NCBI GenBank assembly: GCA_016190055.1
Contig: JACPRH010000037.1
Location: 84,034-148,033 of the forward strand
Reading direction: 5' to 3'
DNA length: 64,000 bases
Source of the DNA: Nitrososphaerota archaeon
GTDB taxonomy: Archaea > Thermoproteota > Nitrososphaeria > Nitrososphaerales > JACPRH01
Both the position numbers and the translations under genes were made by a program. Below are positions 1 to 8,159 of this stretch, piece after piece. How positions within the stretch are numbered: the first letter of the stretch is position 1; each line of letters begins with the position of its first letter. The notes below the pieces were generated by a model. That model was not told the DNA's origin, did no database searches, and saw only the letters and a program-made list of their open reading frames with translations.

Positions 1-414
1 AGCGCGTGTGACGCAGATCATGCCTTCTCCGACTGAGCAGGCGAGGTTAGGCATACATCTAACGATCTCAGTGTATTTCTGAAGATTCTTAGAGAGGTAG
101 GCAGTATTGATCCCGGCTGCGAGTGAAAGAATAATCTTACTTTTCAGATAGGTCTTGTTCAACTCCTGTATGACGCTCAGGAGATCCTGCGGCTTAACCA
201 CTAACGTGATTACATCGGCAGTCGAGACGACATCTGCAACGCTGTCAAGAATCTGAACACCATACTTAGACTGCATGTAGCTGAGTCTATCGGGGATAAC
301 ATCGTAGACGCAGATATCGCTGGAAGAGTACTTGGACGATCGGAGCAGCCCAGAGACCAAGGCCTCACCCATCTTACCAACCCCGATAACACCGACCTTT
401 TCTAAGCTAGGCAT
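1..414 (-). CDS. proC: Pyrroline-5-carboxylate reductase, N-terminal part (runs off the window)
   Basis: This is the first 138 codons of a gene that continues beyond base 1. The product would reduce 1-pyrroline-5-carboxylate to proline with NAD(P)H in the cytosol. The N-terminus carries a Rossmann fold with a glycine-rich GVIGVGKMGEALVSGL stretch near residues 8-23, then VVKPQDL near residue 75 and the family-typical IVRCMPNLACSVGEG near residues 115-130. The ATG at 412-414 is the first start in frame and directly precedes the Rossmann strand. Nothing abnormal is seen in the visible part. Upstream lies a non-coding element rather than an operon partner. Family assignment is firm; the C-terminal dimerisation domain cannot be judged. 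Confidence 0.9.
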   Translation of the reverse strand, partial: MPSLEKVGVIGVGKMGEALVSGLLRSSKYSSSDICVYDVIPDRLSYMQSKYGVQILDSVADVVSTADVITLVVKPQDLLSVIQELNKTYLKSKIILSLAAGINTAYLSKNLQKYTEIVRCMPNLACSVGEGMICVTRA

Positions 415-558
415 AGAACTCTGTATGCGTCAGAACCGTTTAAACCTTTCAAGAAAGACCCAACAACCACCCATATTCATGGTTCGTTAACCTCGCTACA
501 ATTGAGCATTATATTGCCCTGCGGTTAGATAGATGTCCGATTAGGCTTGCTTTGCTCC

Positions 559-624
559 CCTTCACGGTGTAGACTGTTACGCGTTCGTGCGCCGGCACCA
601 CTGCTGCCATAGGCCGAGGGGGGA
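559..624 (+). promoter_or_regulatory. Conserved upstream block of non-coding element copy A
   Basis: Begins with a 24-base stretch (559-582) matching 47644-47667 at most positions (CCTTCACGGTGTA, then ACT.TTACGC). It ends with a G-run, GGCC.AGGGGGGAG, that is also found in the second copy. It lies directly upstream of the TATA-like box at 626. It could be an upstream promoter element or part of a longer RNA; the sequence alone does not decide. Confidence 0.5.
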
Positions 625-625
625 G

Positions 626-635
626 TCTAAATACT
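626..635 (+). promoter_or_regulatory. TATA box for ncRNA copy A
   Basis: TCTAAATACT, preceded by a G-rich run, lies about 22-28 bp before the conserved start of the putative RNA. The homologous copy at 47694 has TTATAAAG at the same place, so the box is conserved as a function rather than letter for letter. Confidence 0.5.
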
Positions 636-647
636 ATTGAAAAGAGC

Positions 648-757
648 ATAAAGATCCAATTAGTGTTCTAATGGATCTGCTTGGATGGAAGCTTGGAACA
701 TGCAATGCTTGTTGAAAGCATTGATCCTGATTGCAAGATTATCCCTGAAGTTTTTGG
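648..757 (+). ncRNA. Putative structured ~100-nt RNA, copy A
   Basis: The non-coding sequence between proC and the GNAT gene is homologous to 47714-47825. Conserved parts are the 14-mer TTCTAATGGATCTG (666-679) and a 27-nt 3' block (731-757) that differs from copy B at one base and ends in TTTTTGG, an archaeal-type oligo-T terminator. AGATCCA (652-658) can pair with TGGATCT (672-678). A second hairpin pairs AATGCTT (704-710) with AAGCATT (716-722). Copy B has a different stem sequence at that place, CAAAAAC/GTTTTTG, so pairing is kept while sequence changes. Strand is inferred from the TATA box and T-run. Family unknown; it does not look like tRNA, SRP or RNase P RNA. Confidence 0.6.
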
Positions 758-826
758 ACTGTTATTTTGTTAGAATTAGTAGAAGGATTGTTTGGATGTG
801 CAGAAGATGAGTTGTTGATTGGTCTT

Positions 827-1225
827 TTAAGCGCTTACTGGTTTCTTCATTAAGTTAAAGATGGATGGCGTGTAGCCTCTTCGTCGATACCAATCTTTTA
901 GGGCTTCTAGGTTTACATTGTCGATTGGTGACGGTTTTAGGTAGATTTGACGTAGGTTGTGTTCTGCAGCGATCTCTTCAGCCATTTTGAGGAGGCGTGT
1001 ACCGAAGCCTCTTTCTCGATAGGAAGGTTTTACGAATATCTCTTCAATCAGCATCTTATCGTTAGAGCTTGTAAACGTGAGTTCTCCGATTGTTGTTTGT
1101 CCGTTGGTGAGCCGGAGGTTTCCGACTGTTGGCGATGTCTCTTCTTTACGTTCATACATAATTATCTGTGTGGTTTGTTCTTCTGAATAGTCTTTCAGCG
1201 CTAGCATCGATGTTTGTCCACCCAT
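827..1225 (-). CDS. GNAT-family N-acetyltransferase
   Basis: A small cytosolic acyl-CoA-dependent acetyltransferase of unknown acceptor. The fold is visible as a beta-strand pair (NLRLTNGQTTIGELTF) followed by IEEIFVKPSYRERGFGTRLL, which contains the GNAT motif A pyrophosphate loop (R-x-R-G-F-G), and a C-terminal LKDWYRRRGYTPS strand. The frame is open to 1267, but a TATA box at 1249-1258 lies inside that extension. ATG at 1223-1225, about 29 bp downstream of the box, is the sensible start of a leaderless message and gives 132 residues. It stands alone between the ncRNA element and amt1. Substrate not predictable. Confidence 0.75.
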   Translation of the reverse strand: MGGQTSMLALKDYSEEQTTQIIMYERKEETSPTVGNLRLTNGQTTIGELTFTSSNDKMLIEEIFVKPSYRERGFGTRLLKMAEEIAAEHNLRQIYLKPSPIDNVNLEALKDWYRRRGYTPSIFNLMKKPVSA

Positions 1226-1248
1226 GTCACACCGGGATTGGGGTAGAC

Positions 1249-1258
1249 GTATATAAAC
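1249..1258 (-). promoter_or_regulatory. TATA box of the GNAT gene
   Basis: Read on the minus strand this is AGTTTATATAC. It is centred about 29 bp before ATG 1225, the usual archaeal TATA-to-TSS distance for a leaderless mRNA, and it excludes the longer upstream start at 1267. Confidence 0.6.
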
Positions 1259-1362
1259 TATATACATTAATTTGTGGACAAACGTTCATCAAATTAAAGG
1301 CGTGAATAGCAGGTAACTCGGTCTGAATAGAAGATTGGAGAGCTACCTGTTACTTTCGACCT

Positions 1363-2580
1363 TTAGGTTGGAACTCTTTCTCCGTGCTGCGCTATGTCCA
1401 GCCCGATCTCTTCTTCGTCGTCAGTAACTCTGAGACCCATAACTCGGTCGAGAACCTTCAGAAGTACGAAGGTAACCGCAAATGAATAGACCCAAGTAAC
1501 GGCCACCGCGACCGCTTGAACGCCGAACTGCGCTGCGTTTCCGTAGAGTAGACCGTTTGCACCCGCCGAGTTGATAGCTAGCTGAGCGAAGAGACCTGTC
1601 GCCAGAACTCCCCAAGTGCCACCTATACCGTGGCAGGCCCAAACATCAAGCGCATCATCAAAGCCTAACCGTGTCTTCAACCCCATTGCAAGGAATGAAA
1701 TGATACCCACACCAACCCCTATCGCTATAGCGCCCATAGGATCTATGAAGCCGGATGCTGGAGTAACAGCAGCTAGTCCAGCAATACCACCTGTTGCCGC
1801 GCCTACAACACTTGGTTTACCTGTCCGCAGCCAGCTCGTTATCGTCCAAGTGAGAGATGCGGAGGCACCCGCCATATGAGTGACAACGAAGGCGTTTGTG
1901 GCAAGCGATCCGGAGGCTAAAGCGCTTCCCGCGTTAAAACCGAACCAGCCGAACCATAGAAGGGCGGCGCCGAGCACCATCACCCTGATATCATGCGGCT
2001 CCATCGGGTCGCTGCCTAAACCCTTCCGTTTACCGATAACTATAGCAGCTGCGAGAGCCGAGACTCCGGAGCTGATGTGGACAACAATTCCTCCAGCAAA
2101 GTCCAAGGCCCCTAGACCTCTAAGCCAGCCACCATCAGCCCACACCCAGTGAGCAATAGGATCATACACGATAGTAGTCCAGGCAAGAGTGAAGACCAAG
2201 AAGGTTGAGAACTTCATTCTATCGACAAAGGCTCCGATTATGAGGGCCGGAGTTATGATGGCGAACATCATCTGGAATATCATGAATGCTTCATGCGGGA
2301 TTGTTGGTGCGTAAGGGCCTGGGTTGAACCCGACGCCTTTGAGACCAAGCCAGTCTAACCCGCCTATGAAGCCGCTGTTAGGGTCGAAGGCCAATGTGTA
2401 TCCAATGAAGACCCATTGTATACTGATTAGACCGATTGTGATGAAGGTGTACATCAATGTGCTGAGGACATTCTTTCGCCTGACGAGTCCTCCGTAGAAG
2501 AAGGCTAAGGCAGGAGTCATCAGAAGCACAAGCGCTGCTGAAATTAGTACGAAGGTGGTGTCTGCTCCGTCTATCGCCAT
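1363..2580 (-). CDS. amt: Ammonium transporter 1 (Amt/Mep/Rh family)
   Basis: A 405-aa integral membrane protein that conducts ammonium into the cell. About eleven membrane segments are apparent. The signature PIAHWVWADGGWL is followed by the conserved Asp and first pore histidine in LGALDFAGGIVVHISSG. The second pore histidine is in DVWACHGIGGTWG. The cytoplasmic end VTDDEEEIGLDIAQHGERVP is typical of GlnK-regulated Amts. It is a close paralog of the 3179-4399 gene and shares its promoter layout (TATA at 2601, TGAACAAA at 2618). It lies 242 bp downstream of glnK and has its own promoter, so it can be expressed apart from amt2-glnK. Confidence 0.95.
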   Translation of the reverse strand: MAIDGADTTFVLISAALVLLMTPALAFFYGGLVRRKNVLSTLMYTFITIGLISIQWVFIGYTLAFDPNSGFIGGLDWLGLKGVGFNPGPYAPTIPHEAFMIFQMMFAIITPALIIGAFVDRMKFSTFLVFTLAWTTIVYDPIAHWVWADGGWLRGLGALDFAGGIVVHISSGVSALAAAIVIGKRKGLGSDPMEPHDIRVMVLGAALLWFGWFGFNAGSALASGSLATNAFVVTHMAGASASLTWTITSWLRTGKPSVVGAATGGIAGLAAVTPASGFIDPMGAIAIGVGVGIISFLAMGLKTRLGFDDALDVWACHGIGGTWGVLATGLFAQLAINSAGANGLLYGNAAQFGVQAVAVAVTWVYSFAVTFVLLKVLDRVMGLRVTDDEEEIGLDIAQHGERVPT

Positions 2581-2600
2581 GGCTACCGCGACTGAACTGA

Positions 2601-2625
2601 AATATATTAATTTTAATTTTGTTCA
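2601..2625 (-). promoter_or_regulatory. amt1 promoter: TATA plus shared TGAACAAA motif
   Basis: On the minus strand TGAACAAA (2618-2625) lies upstream of TTAATATATT (2600-2609), which is about 25 bp before the ATG. The amt2 promoter has the same two elements with the same spacing (4421-4444), while sequence between promoter and start codon is only partly similar. The conserved octamer overlaps the expected BRE/activator position and may be a nitrogen-response site. Confidence 0.5.
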
Positions 2626-2640
2626 CTATTAACATGATTT

Positions 2641-2660
2641 AGTGAATATTTGTATTCACT
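2641..2660. promoter_or_regulatory. Perfect palindrome upstream of amt1
   Basis: AGTGAATA-TTTG-TATTCACT is a perfect 8-bp inverted repeat with a 4-bp spacer, 60-80 bp upstream of the amt1 start. Its position and symmetry fit an operator for a dimeric regulator. No identical copy lies upstream of amt2, though AATGAATATTC occurs at 4497-4507. Confidence 0.4.
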
Positions 2661-2822
2661 CTATTTGCTCTGACAAACGTTTATTCAAGATAACTTTGCA
2701 TATAGGCGTCTGAACAAATAGATATAGAAAAGGGAAGTAAAGTGAATAAATGAAAAGGCGAATGTGTACTAGAAGTACAGTCACGCCTTTTCAAGTCAAC
2801 TACGGTCTGGTGGAGCGGTTGT

Positions 2823-3161
2823 CTAGACAGCTTCTTCGCCGCGTTCACCGGTTCTGATCCGGATGAGGTCGTCTACGGGGAGTATTGCGATTTTGCCGTC
2901 GCCTATTCTGCCCGTTGCTGCAGTCTTAATTATGATATCCACGGCCTTCTCTACATCTTTGTCTCCTAATAGTAGCTCCAGCTTTGTCTTTGGCAGCAAG
3001 TCCACTTGGTACTCTCGACCGCGGAACTGAAGATCCAGACCCTTCTGACGTCCTCGACCATATACATCGTAGACGGTGATTCCGAGGAATCCGGCTGCAA
3101 CCAGGGCCTTCCTGACATCCTTTAGCTTCTCTCGCCTAACTATTGCTTCAATCTTCTTCAT
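2823..3161 (-). CDS. glnK: PII nitrogen regulatory protein GlnK
   Basis: A 112-aa trimeric PII signal protein. It senses ATP/ADP and 2-oxoglutarate and plugs the Amt pore when nitrogen is plentiful. The T-loop GRGRQKGLDLQFRGREYQVD contains the conserved Tyr51, and TGRIGDGKIAI (B-loop) and IRIRTGERG (C-loop) are intact. The start sits 17 bp after amt2, so the two form an operon, the usual Amt-GlnK arrangement. Whether Tyr51 is modified is unknown; uridylylation of PII is not general in archaea. Length and motifs are normal. Confidence 0.96.
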   Translation of the reverse strand: MKKIEAIVRREKLKDVRKALVAAGFLGITVYDVYGRGRQKGLDLQFRGREYQVDLLPKTKLELLLGDKDVEKAVDIIIKTAATGRIGDGKIAILPVDDLIRIRTGERGEEAV

Positions 3162-3178
3162 CTTAAGCTAAGCACCTC

Positions 3179-4399
3179 TTAGACTGGAACCCGCTCCCCG
3201 TGTTGAGTTAGATCCAATCCAATCTCCTCCTCATCACCTGTGACTCTGAGACCCATCACCCGATCGAGAACCTTCAGAAGTATAAACGTAACTGTGAAGG
3301 CGTAAACCCAAGTTACTCCCACCGCAATTGCCTGTGAGCCAAGCAGAGATGGGTTCCCGTAGAGCAGACCGTTAGCGCCTGCGGGGTTAACAGCGAGCTG
3401 GGCGAAGAGACCGGTTGCCAATGCACCCCATGTTCCACCTATACCGTGGCAGGCCCAAACATCAAGCGCATCATCGAAACCTAACCGTGACTTGAACTCG
3501 ATGGCTAAGAACGAGATAACACCTACACCAAGTCCTATCGCTATAGCGCCCATAGGATCCACGAAACCGGATGCAGGAGTAATAGCCACTAGACCGGCAA
3601 CGCCACCTGTCGCTGCACCGGTAACGCTGGGTTTACCCACCCTAAGCCAGCTCATCACCATCCAAGAGAGAGCGGCAGCCGCAGCCGCAACATGAGTAAC
3701 GACGAAGGCGCTCGTAGCCAAAGTTCCAGATGCTAAGGCGCTCCCTGAGTTAAAACCGAACCAGCCGAACCAGAGTAGCCCAACACCTAACACCATCAGC
3801 CGAATGTCATGCGGCTCCATCGGCTCATTGCCTAGGCCTTTTCGCTTACCGATAACTAGTGCCGCAGCTAGAGCTGATATGCCTGAGCTGATGTGAACAA
3901 CAGTTCCTCCGGCAAAATCTAGAGCGCCTAAGCTCCTAAGCCAGCCACCATCAGCCCACACCCAGTGAGCAATAGGATCATACACGATAGTAGTCCAGGC
4001 AAGAGTGAAGACCAAGAAGGTTGAGAACTTCATCCGGTCTATGAAGGCGCCGGTAATTAGTGCGGGAGTTATGATGGCGAACATCATTTGGAAAACCATG
4101 AATGCTTGGGCTGGGACAGTGGGGGCATAGGTAGATGGTGCTGCTCCGACGCCTTTGAGACCAAGCCAGTCTAAGTTACCTATGAAGCCTCCAACGCTGG
4201 GGCCGAAAGAGAGTGAGTATCCGATTATGACCCATTGTAGGGTTATTACTGCGATTGTGATGAAGCTGTACATTATTGTGCTGAGGACGTTTTTTCGCCT
4301 GACTAGTCCTCCGTAGAAGAAGGCGAGAGCAGGGGTCATCAGCAGTACGAGTGCTGCTGAAAATAATACGAATACGGTGTCGGCGCTATCAACGGCCAT
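3179..4399 (-). CDS. amt: Ammonium transporter 2 (Amt/Mep/Rh family)
   Basis: A 406-aa Amt channel with the same architecture as its paralog at 1363-2580. It has the aspartate/first-histidine motif LGALDFAGGTVVHISSG and the second pore histidine in DVWACHGIGGTWG. The cytoplasmic C-terminus is GDEEEIGLDLTQHGERVPV. It is the first gene of an amt-glnK operon and most likely the direct GlnK target, although both paralogs keep the C-terminal tail needed for coupling. The start ATG at 4399 lies about 25 bp from a TATA box, so the mRNA is nearly leaderless. Having two similar Amts suggests division between affinity ranges, which is inference. Confidence 0.95.
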   Translation of the reverse strand: MAVDSADTVFVLFSAALVLLMTPALAFFYGGLVRRKNVLSTIMYSFITIAVITLQWVIIGYSLSFGPSVGGFIGNLDWLGLKGVGAAPSTYAPTVPAQAFMVFQMMFAIITPALITGAFIDRMKFSTFLVFTLAWTTIVYDPIAHWVWADGGWLRSLGALDFAGGTVVHISSGISALAAALVIGKRKGLGNEPMEPHDIRLMVLGVGLLWFGWFGFNSGSALASGTLATSAFVVTHVAAAAAALSWMVMSWLRVGKPSVTGAATGGVAGLVAITPASGFVDPMGAIAIGLGVGVISFLAIEFKSRLGFDDALDVWACHGIGGTWGALATGLFAQLAVNPAGANGLLYGNPSLLGSQAIAVGVTWVYAFTVTFILLKVLDRVMGLRVTGDEEEIGLDLTQHGERVPV

Positions 4400-4420
4400 G
4401 GCTACGCGATCAGCTCTTCA

Positions 4421-4444
4421 GTATATTAGTCTTACGTTTGTTCA
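4421..4444 (-). promoter_or_regulatory. amt2-glnK promoter: TATA plus shared TGAACAAA motif
   Basis: Minus-strand TGAACAAA (4437-4444) precedes CTAATATAC (4421-4429) with the same spacing as in the amt1 promoter. The pair of conserved elements in otherwise diverged DNA suggests common control by a nitrogen regulator. Confidence 0.5.
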
Positions 4445-4553
4445 TTATACTTGGCTTACATTGGATAACTGTATTTATCGTTCCTTCAGCTATCGAATGA
4501 ATATTCAAGACAAACACTATTAGCATGAAACCCGCTATTTGGTCAGATATAGA

Positions 4554-6104
4554 ATGGAAACAGGAGTTAAGGTAAAAGGCAAACTCGAGATACAGTTGAA
4601 CATCTTCTTTGAATCACTCTACGACAATGTTAACGGTATTCCCGTCTTCAAGCTCTTAATCGACGGGAAGTGGAGGCCGGCTGAAAACCATGAAACGTTC
4701 GAGGTCAAAAGCCCGATAGACCTCAGCATAGTTGCCCGAGCTCAGATGGCTTCTCCTGAGGATGTCAAGTCAGCTATTGATGCGGCTGATAAGAATCAGA
4801 ACAAGATTCGAGATATTCCAGGCATCGGAAGAGTTGAGATGTTTAGGAAAGCAGCTGATATTTTGAGTCAACATATGGAGGAGTTCGTCAACACGTTGAT
4901 GCTTGAATCCGGCAAGATAAGAGAGGACGCTGAAGGCGAAGTTCAAGCTACAATCGACCGGATGAAGCTGACTATGGAGGAGGCTAGGAGCATCTTCGGT
5001 GAATACATTCCCGGAGACTGGTCTGAAGATACCACCCAGAAGATGGCGTTGGTTATACGGCAACCGGTGGGCATCGTGGCCGCCATATCACCATTCAACT
5101 ATCCGCTCTTCATCGGATCAGCCAAGATTATTCCGTCGCTCCTAGCTGGGAACGCGGTTGTTGCTAAATGCGCCAGCGCCGACCCGCTTGTTATGTTGAT
5201 GTACGGCAGGGTTCTGGAGGAGGCTGGACTACCTAAAGGTGTGTTGAACATCATAACCGGCACAGGCGATGAAATCGGCAGCGCGCTGGTCTCGGATGAA
5301 CGTATAGGTGCAATAAACTTCACCGGAAGCACCGGTGTTGGAAAATTCATTGCACAGCACGCGGGCATCAAGAAGCTCCACTTAGAGCTCGGTGGAAAAG
5401 GAATGGCCATCGTCTTAGACGATGCGAACCTTGATCTTGCAGCCAACAAATGCGTCGCCGGCTCTTTGAAGAACGCCGGTCAAAGATGCGATGCAATCAG
5501 CGCAGTACTTGTCCAAGAAAGCGTTGCGGATGAGTTTGTGGATAAGGTGGACAAGGAGATGGACAAATGGGTAGGTGGGGACCCGCGTAACAAGGACACT
5601 AGGGTTGGGCCGCTTATCTCGCAGAGAGCAGCAGAGTGGGTGCATGGCCTAGTTCAAGACGCGATCGATAAAGGTGCATATCTCCGCAAAGGAGGAAACT
5701 TCAAGGACTGCTACCATGAACCTACACTTCTAGACAAGGTGCCTCAGACAGCGCGGATCGCGTGGGAGGAGACCTTCGGCCCTGTCGTCACAGTAATGCG
5801 GATAAAAGATGAGAACGAAGCTATCGAGATAGGTGGCAAATCAAGGTACGGACTGGACTCCTGCATCTTCACCGAAAACTTCTATCGAATGTGGAAGATA
5901 TCTAAGCAGCTAAAAGTAGGCGGAATCACCATCAACGATTTGCCGAAGCATGGAGTAGGTTTCTTCCCCTTCGGCGGCTCGAAAGAGTCCGGAATTGGTC
6001 GAGAAGGCATCGGCTTCTCGGTTGATGAGATGACCTATCTGAAGACCATCGTCTTCAACCTTGAACCAGCTGGCCTCGGAAAGGCGAGGAGACGATACAT
6101 CTAA
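4554..6104 (+). CDS. gapN: Non-phosphorylating glyceraldehyde-3-phosphate dehydrogenase (GapN, ALDH superfamily)
   Basis: Oxidises glyceraldehyde-3-phosphate directly to 3-phosphoglycerate with NAD(P)+, bypassing ATP formation in the archaeal glycolytic pathway. ALDH landmarks are present in order: SPFNYP (active-site Asn), the cofactor loop FTGSTGVGK, the general-base Glu in LELGGKG, the catalytic Cys in NAGQRCDA, EETFGPV and FPFGGSKESGIGREG. The opening segment ESLYDNVNGIPVFKLLIDGKW matches archaeal GapN better than generic aldehyde dehydrogenases. The frame is open from a TTG at 4539; ATG 4554 is preferred and gives 516 aa. A related aldehyde dehydrogenase function cannot be excluded. A period-4 tract follows the stop codon. 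Confidence 0.85.
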   Translation: METGVKVKGKLEIQLNIFFESLYDNVNGIPVFKLLIDGKWRPAENHETFEVKSPIDLSIVARAQMASPEDVKSAIDAADKNQNKIRDIPGIGRVEMFRKAADILSQHMEEFVNTLMLESGKIREDAEGEVQATIDRMKLTMEEARSIFGEYIPGDWSEDTTQKMALVIRQPVGIVAAISPFNYPLFIGSAKIIPSLLAGNAVVAKCASADPLVMLMYGRVLEEAGLPKGVLNIITGTGDEIGSALVSDERIGAINFTGSTGVGKFIAQHAGIKKLHLELGGKGMAIVLDDANLDLAANKCVAGSLKNAGQRCDAISAVLVQESVADEFVDKVDKEMDKWVGGDPRNKDTRVGPLISQRAAEWVHGLVQDAIDKGAYLRKGGNFKDCYHEPTLLDKVPQTARIAWEETFGPVVTVMRIKDENEAIEIGGKSRYGLDSCIFTENFYRMWKISKQLKVGGITINDLPKHGVGFFPFGGSKESGIGREGIGFSVDEMTYLKTIVFNLEPAGLGKARRRYI

Positions 6105-6128
6105 CAGACAGGCAGAGAGGCTAACTAA
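6102..6128 (+). other. Period-4 tract after the gapN stop codon
   Basis: Starting at the TAA, the sequence runs as near-tetranucleotide units (CAGA CAGG CAGA GAGG CTAA CTAA). Similar tracts follow many stop codons in this window. Shifting by four places stop triplets in successive frames. Function unknown. Confidence 0.4.
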
Positions 6129-6160
6129 AACCGGTTGTACACGAGAGTGGGGAGCGGCAG

Positions 6161-6919
6161 CTATCTCAGTTGTTTCCTGACAGCCTCATTGATCCGCAGC
6201 TGGAGAGCTTCGTCGTCCACCTGAATACTCTTCAGGATCGAAAGTGCTCTCACCTTAGCCTCCTCAATGTGTGACCAGCTCTTAGTTTCCTCCAAGAAGT
6301 GAACGAGTCTAACCGCTGACTCTCTTAAGCCGCGCAGCCGATACAGTTCATCTAGAGCTTTTTCACCTTGAAGAGCAGCTGGTCCTTCTCGTCCACCTTC
6401 ACGGGTCAACCAGGTTTTGAAGAAGGCTCCGCAGCCGCAGCGGAACAGAAGATCGCCCAGGTAAGTAACTTCACACGGGAGACCGGCGTCTAAATACCGA
6501 AAAGTTTCGTTAACGAGATCGAGATCTTCAGGGGCCATTATCGAGACGATTATTTTGCCGCCCGGCTCCACCATCCCTGAGAGCGCTTCGAATATCTGAA
6601 TGTCAAGGCCGCTCTTCGACAGGTCAAGCGTCTCTCCGATGTGGCCTTCGAATCTAGGCTTGTAGTTGAACGATATATCGAGGTATGGTTTCACAGAGAG
6701 TGATAATCGGCCTGAGCTGAAGAGCCCGTTGATCACGGTGTTTTCAGATATTTCTCCCTCCATGTTCTTGACTGCGAGTTCAAAGTAGCGGAGCTCAACT
6801 TCACGTGTCTTTGGCCGATAGACCTTTCTAAGAAGCGGAGTTAAGCCGTCAAAGTTAGTTTCGTTAAGGCGCTGTAGAAGTTCTTCGGGATCTCGTTGAG
6901 ACGTGGGCTTGCGGCTCAC
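6161..6919 (-). CDS. Conserved hypothetical protein, possibly DUF1122-like
   Basis: A 252-aa soluble protein. The middle (residues ~105-175) has an alternating strand/helix pattern (GGKIIVSIMAPEDLDLVNETFRYL, then LPCEVTYLGDLLFRCGCGAFFKTW) suggestive of a Rossmann-like fold with a Cys-rich GCGCGAFF-like loop (RCGCGAF). The C-terminal 70 residues are helical (RESAVRLVHFLEETKSW). The first codons overlap the end of the M50 protease gene by four bases (ATGA), so the two are translationally coupled and probably work together. I do not recognise a catalytic motif. The DUF1122 suggestion is from general resemblance only. Confidence 0.6.
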   Translation of the reverse strand: MSRKPTSQRDPEELLQRLNETNFDGLTPLLRKVYRPKTREVELRYFELAVKNMEGEISENTVINGLFSSGRLSLSVKPYLDISFNYKPRFEGHIGETLDLSKSGLDIQIFEALSGMVEPGGKIIVSIMAPEDLDLVNETFRYLDAGLPCEVTYLGDLLFRCGCGAFFKTWLTREGGREGPAALQGEKALDELYRLRGLRESAVRLVHFLEETKSWSHIEEAKVRALSILKSIQVDDEALQLRINEAVRKQLR

Positions 6920-8043
6920 ACCTGCTCGACCTTGAGATCAACCCGTCTCCGGATTGCTCTCATAACGTCGCTTCTAGTGACTATGCCTATCAGCTTACCG
7001 TTTTCGATAACTAGGATTCGTCCTAGGTCATGCTTCGACATTTTGGAGAGTGCCTCAGTAGCGGGGTCATCGGGTGAGATAGTGATTAATCGTTCAGCAG
7101 GGGTCATGACATCCCAGACGTAGGTTGAGCCCCACCGTTCCTTAGGTAGGTTCTGGATGTCGTGTGAAGTGATGATGCCTTTGAGTTGTCCGTCGCCGAC
7201 AACAGGGTATCCGCCGTGTTTGTAGCGGTAGAAATAGTCTCGAACCGCGTCTATCACCGTAATATTCGGATCTATGGTTATCACTTCAGGCGTCATGATG
7301 TCCTTGACGTTTAGGCCGGTTAGTGTTTGGTTAATGGTTGTCTGTTGAAGTGTAGCCTCAGCCCCGTTTCTAAGAAACCATCCGACAAAGAGAAGCCAGA
7401 GACCGTTAAAGAGTGAGCCTGTGACTATGGAGATGAAGCCTAGTAGCATCAGCCCATAGGCGAAGAAGGAGCTAACCTTCGTTGCTAACTGAGTAGCCGC
7501 TATGACGTCTTTCTTTCGTGACCAGAGTCGGGCGCGCAGGATACGGCCGCCGTCAAGTGGGAACGCAGGGAGGAGGTTGAAGAGTCCGAGAAGGAAGTTG
7601 ATTATGAAGCCATAGTAGATCGGAGCGATTATTACTACTGGAAAATTAAGTGCATTGAATATGAACCATAAGAGACCGAAGATTCCGCCGAGAGCGAAGC
7701 TTGAAAGCGGTCCGACGACTGAGATCCTGAACTCAGCGGTGGGATCTCTAGGCTCCTCCTCAATTTGGGAGACGCCTCCGAAGAGGAAGAGAGTAATTCT
7801 GGGAACAGGAATGCCGCGCTTAATCGCCACATAAGAGTGGAAGAGCTCATGGATTAGGACGGAGGCGAAGAGCAAAATTGCCGCAGTGATGCCTGTGACC
7901 CAGTAGACTAAGGTTGAGTGATTAGGATACTCAGCCGGCATAAAGCCTTCAGCAAGGCTGAAGCTAACCAGCATGAAGATGAGGAGCCAAGTATAATGGA
8001 TACGTATCTCCACGCCTATTACTCGGCCGATCTTCAAAGACAT
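6916..8043 (-). CDS. Site-2-type intramembrane metalloprotease (M50) with two CBS domains
   Basis: A 375-aa membrane protein. The zinc-binding HELFH (His65, Glu66, His69) sits in the third membrane segment. The second metal-ligand motif, LLPAFPLDGGR, lies near residues 157-167. Residues ~245-375 form a tandem CBS pair (VKDIMTPEVITIDPNITVIDA and a second repeat ending IGIVTRSDVMRAI) that likely binds an adenine nucleotide and gates the protease. The family cleaves membrane-bound regulators or signal remnants. It is cotranscribed with the overlapping 6161-6919 gene and divergent from the universal stress protein. Substrate unknown. The 33.5 kb regulator with its membrane domain is a conceivable client, as speculation only. 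Confidence 0.9.
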   Translation of the reverse strand: MSLKIGRVIGVEIRIHYTWLLIFMLVSFSLAEGFMPAEYPNHSTLVYWVTGITAAILLFASVLIHELFHSYVAIKRGIPVPRITLFLFGGVSQIEEEPRDPTAEFRISVVGPLSSFALGGIFGLLWFIFNALNFPVVIIAPIYYGFIINFLLGLFNLLPAFPLDGGRILRARLWSRKKDVIAATQLATKVSSFFAYGLMLLGFISIVTGSLFNGLWLLFVGWFLRNGAEATLQQTTINQTLTGLNVKDIMTPEVITIDPNITVIDAVRDYFYRYKHGGYPVVGDGQLKGIITSHDIQNLPKERWGSTYVWDVMTPAERLITISPDDPATEALSKMSKHDLGRILVIENGKLIGIVTRSDVMRAIRRRVDLKVEQV

Positions 8044-8159
8044 ACAGTCATGGTAAGCGAGCAGCGATTAGATAACGATTTCCAACATTTCGGAACCTGA
8101 ATCTGTTGAGAGTAAGTATCCGAGCAACAGATAATACGCTAGAGCTCATTCATGATATC

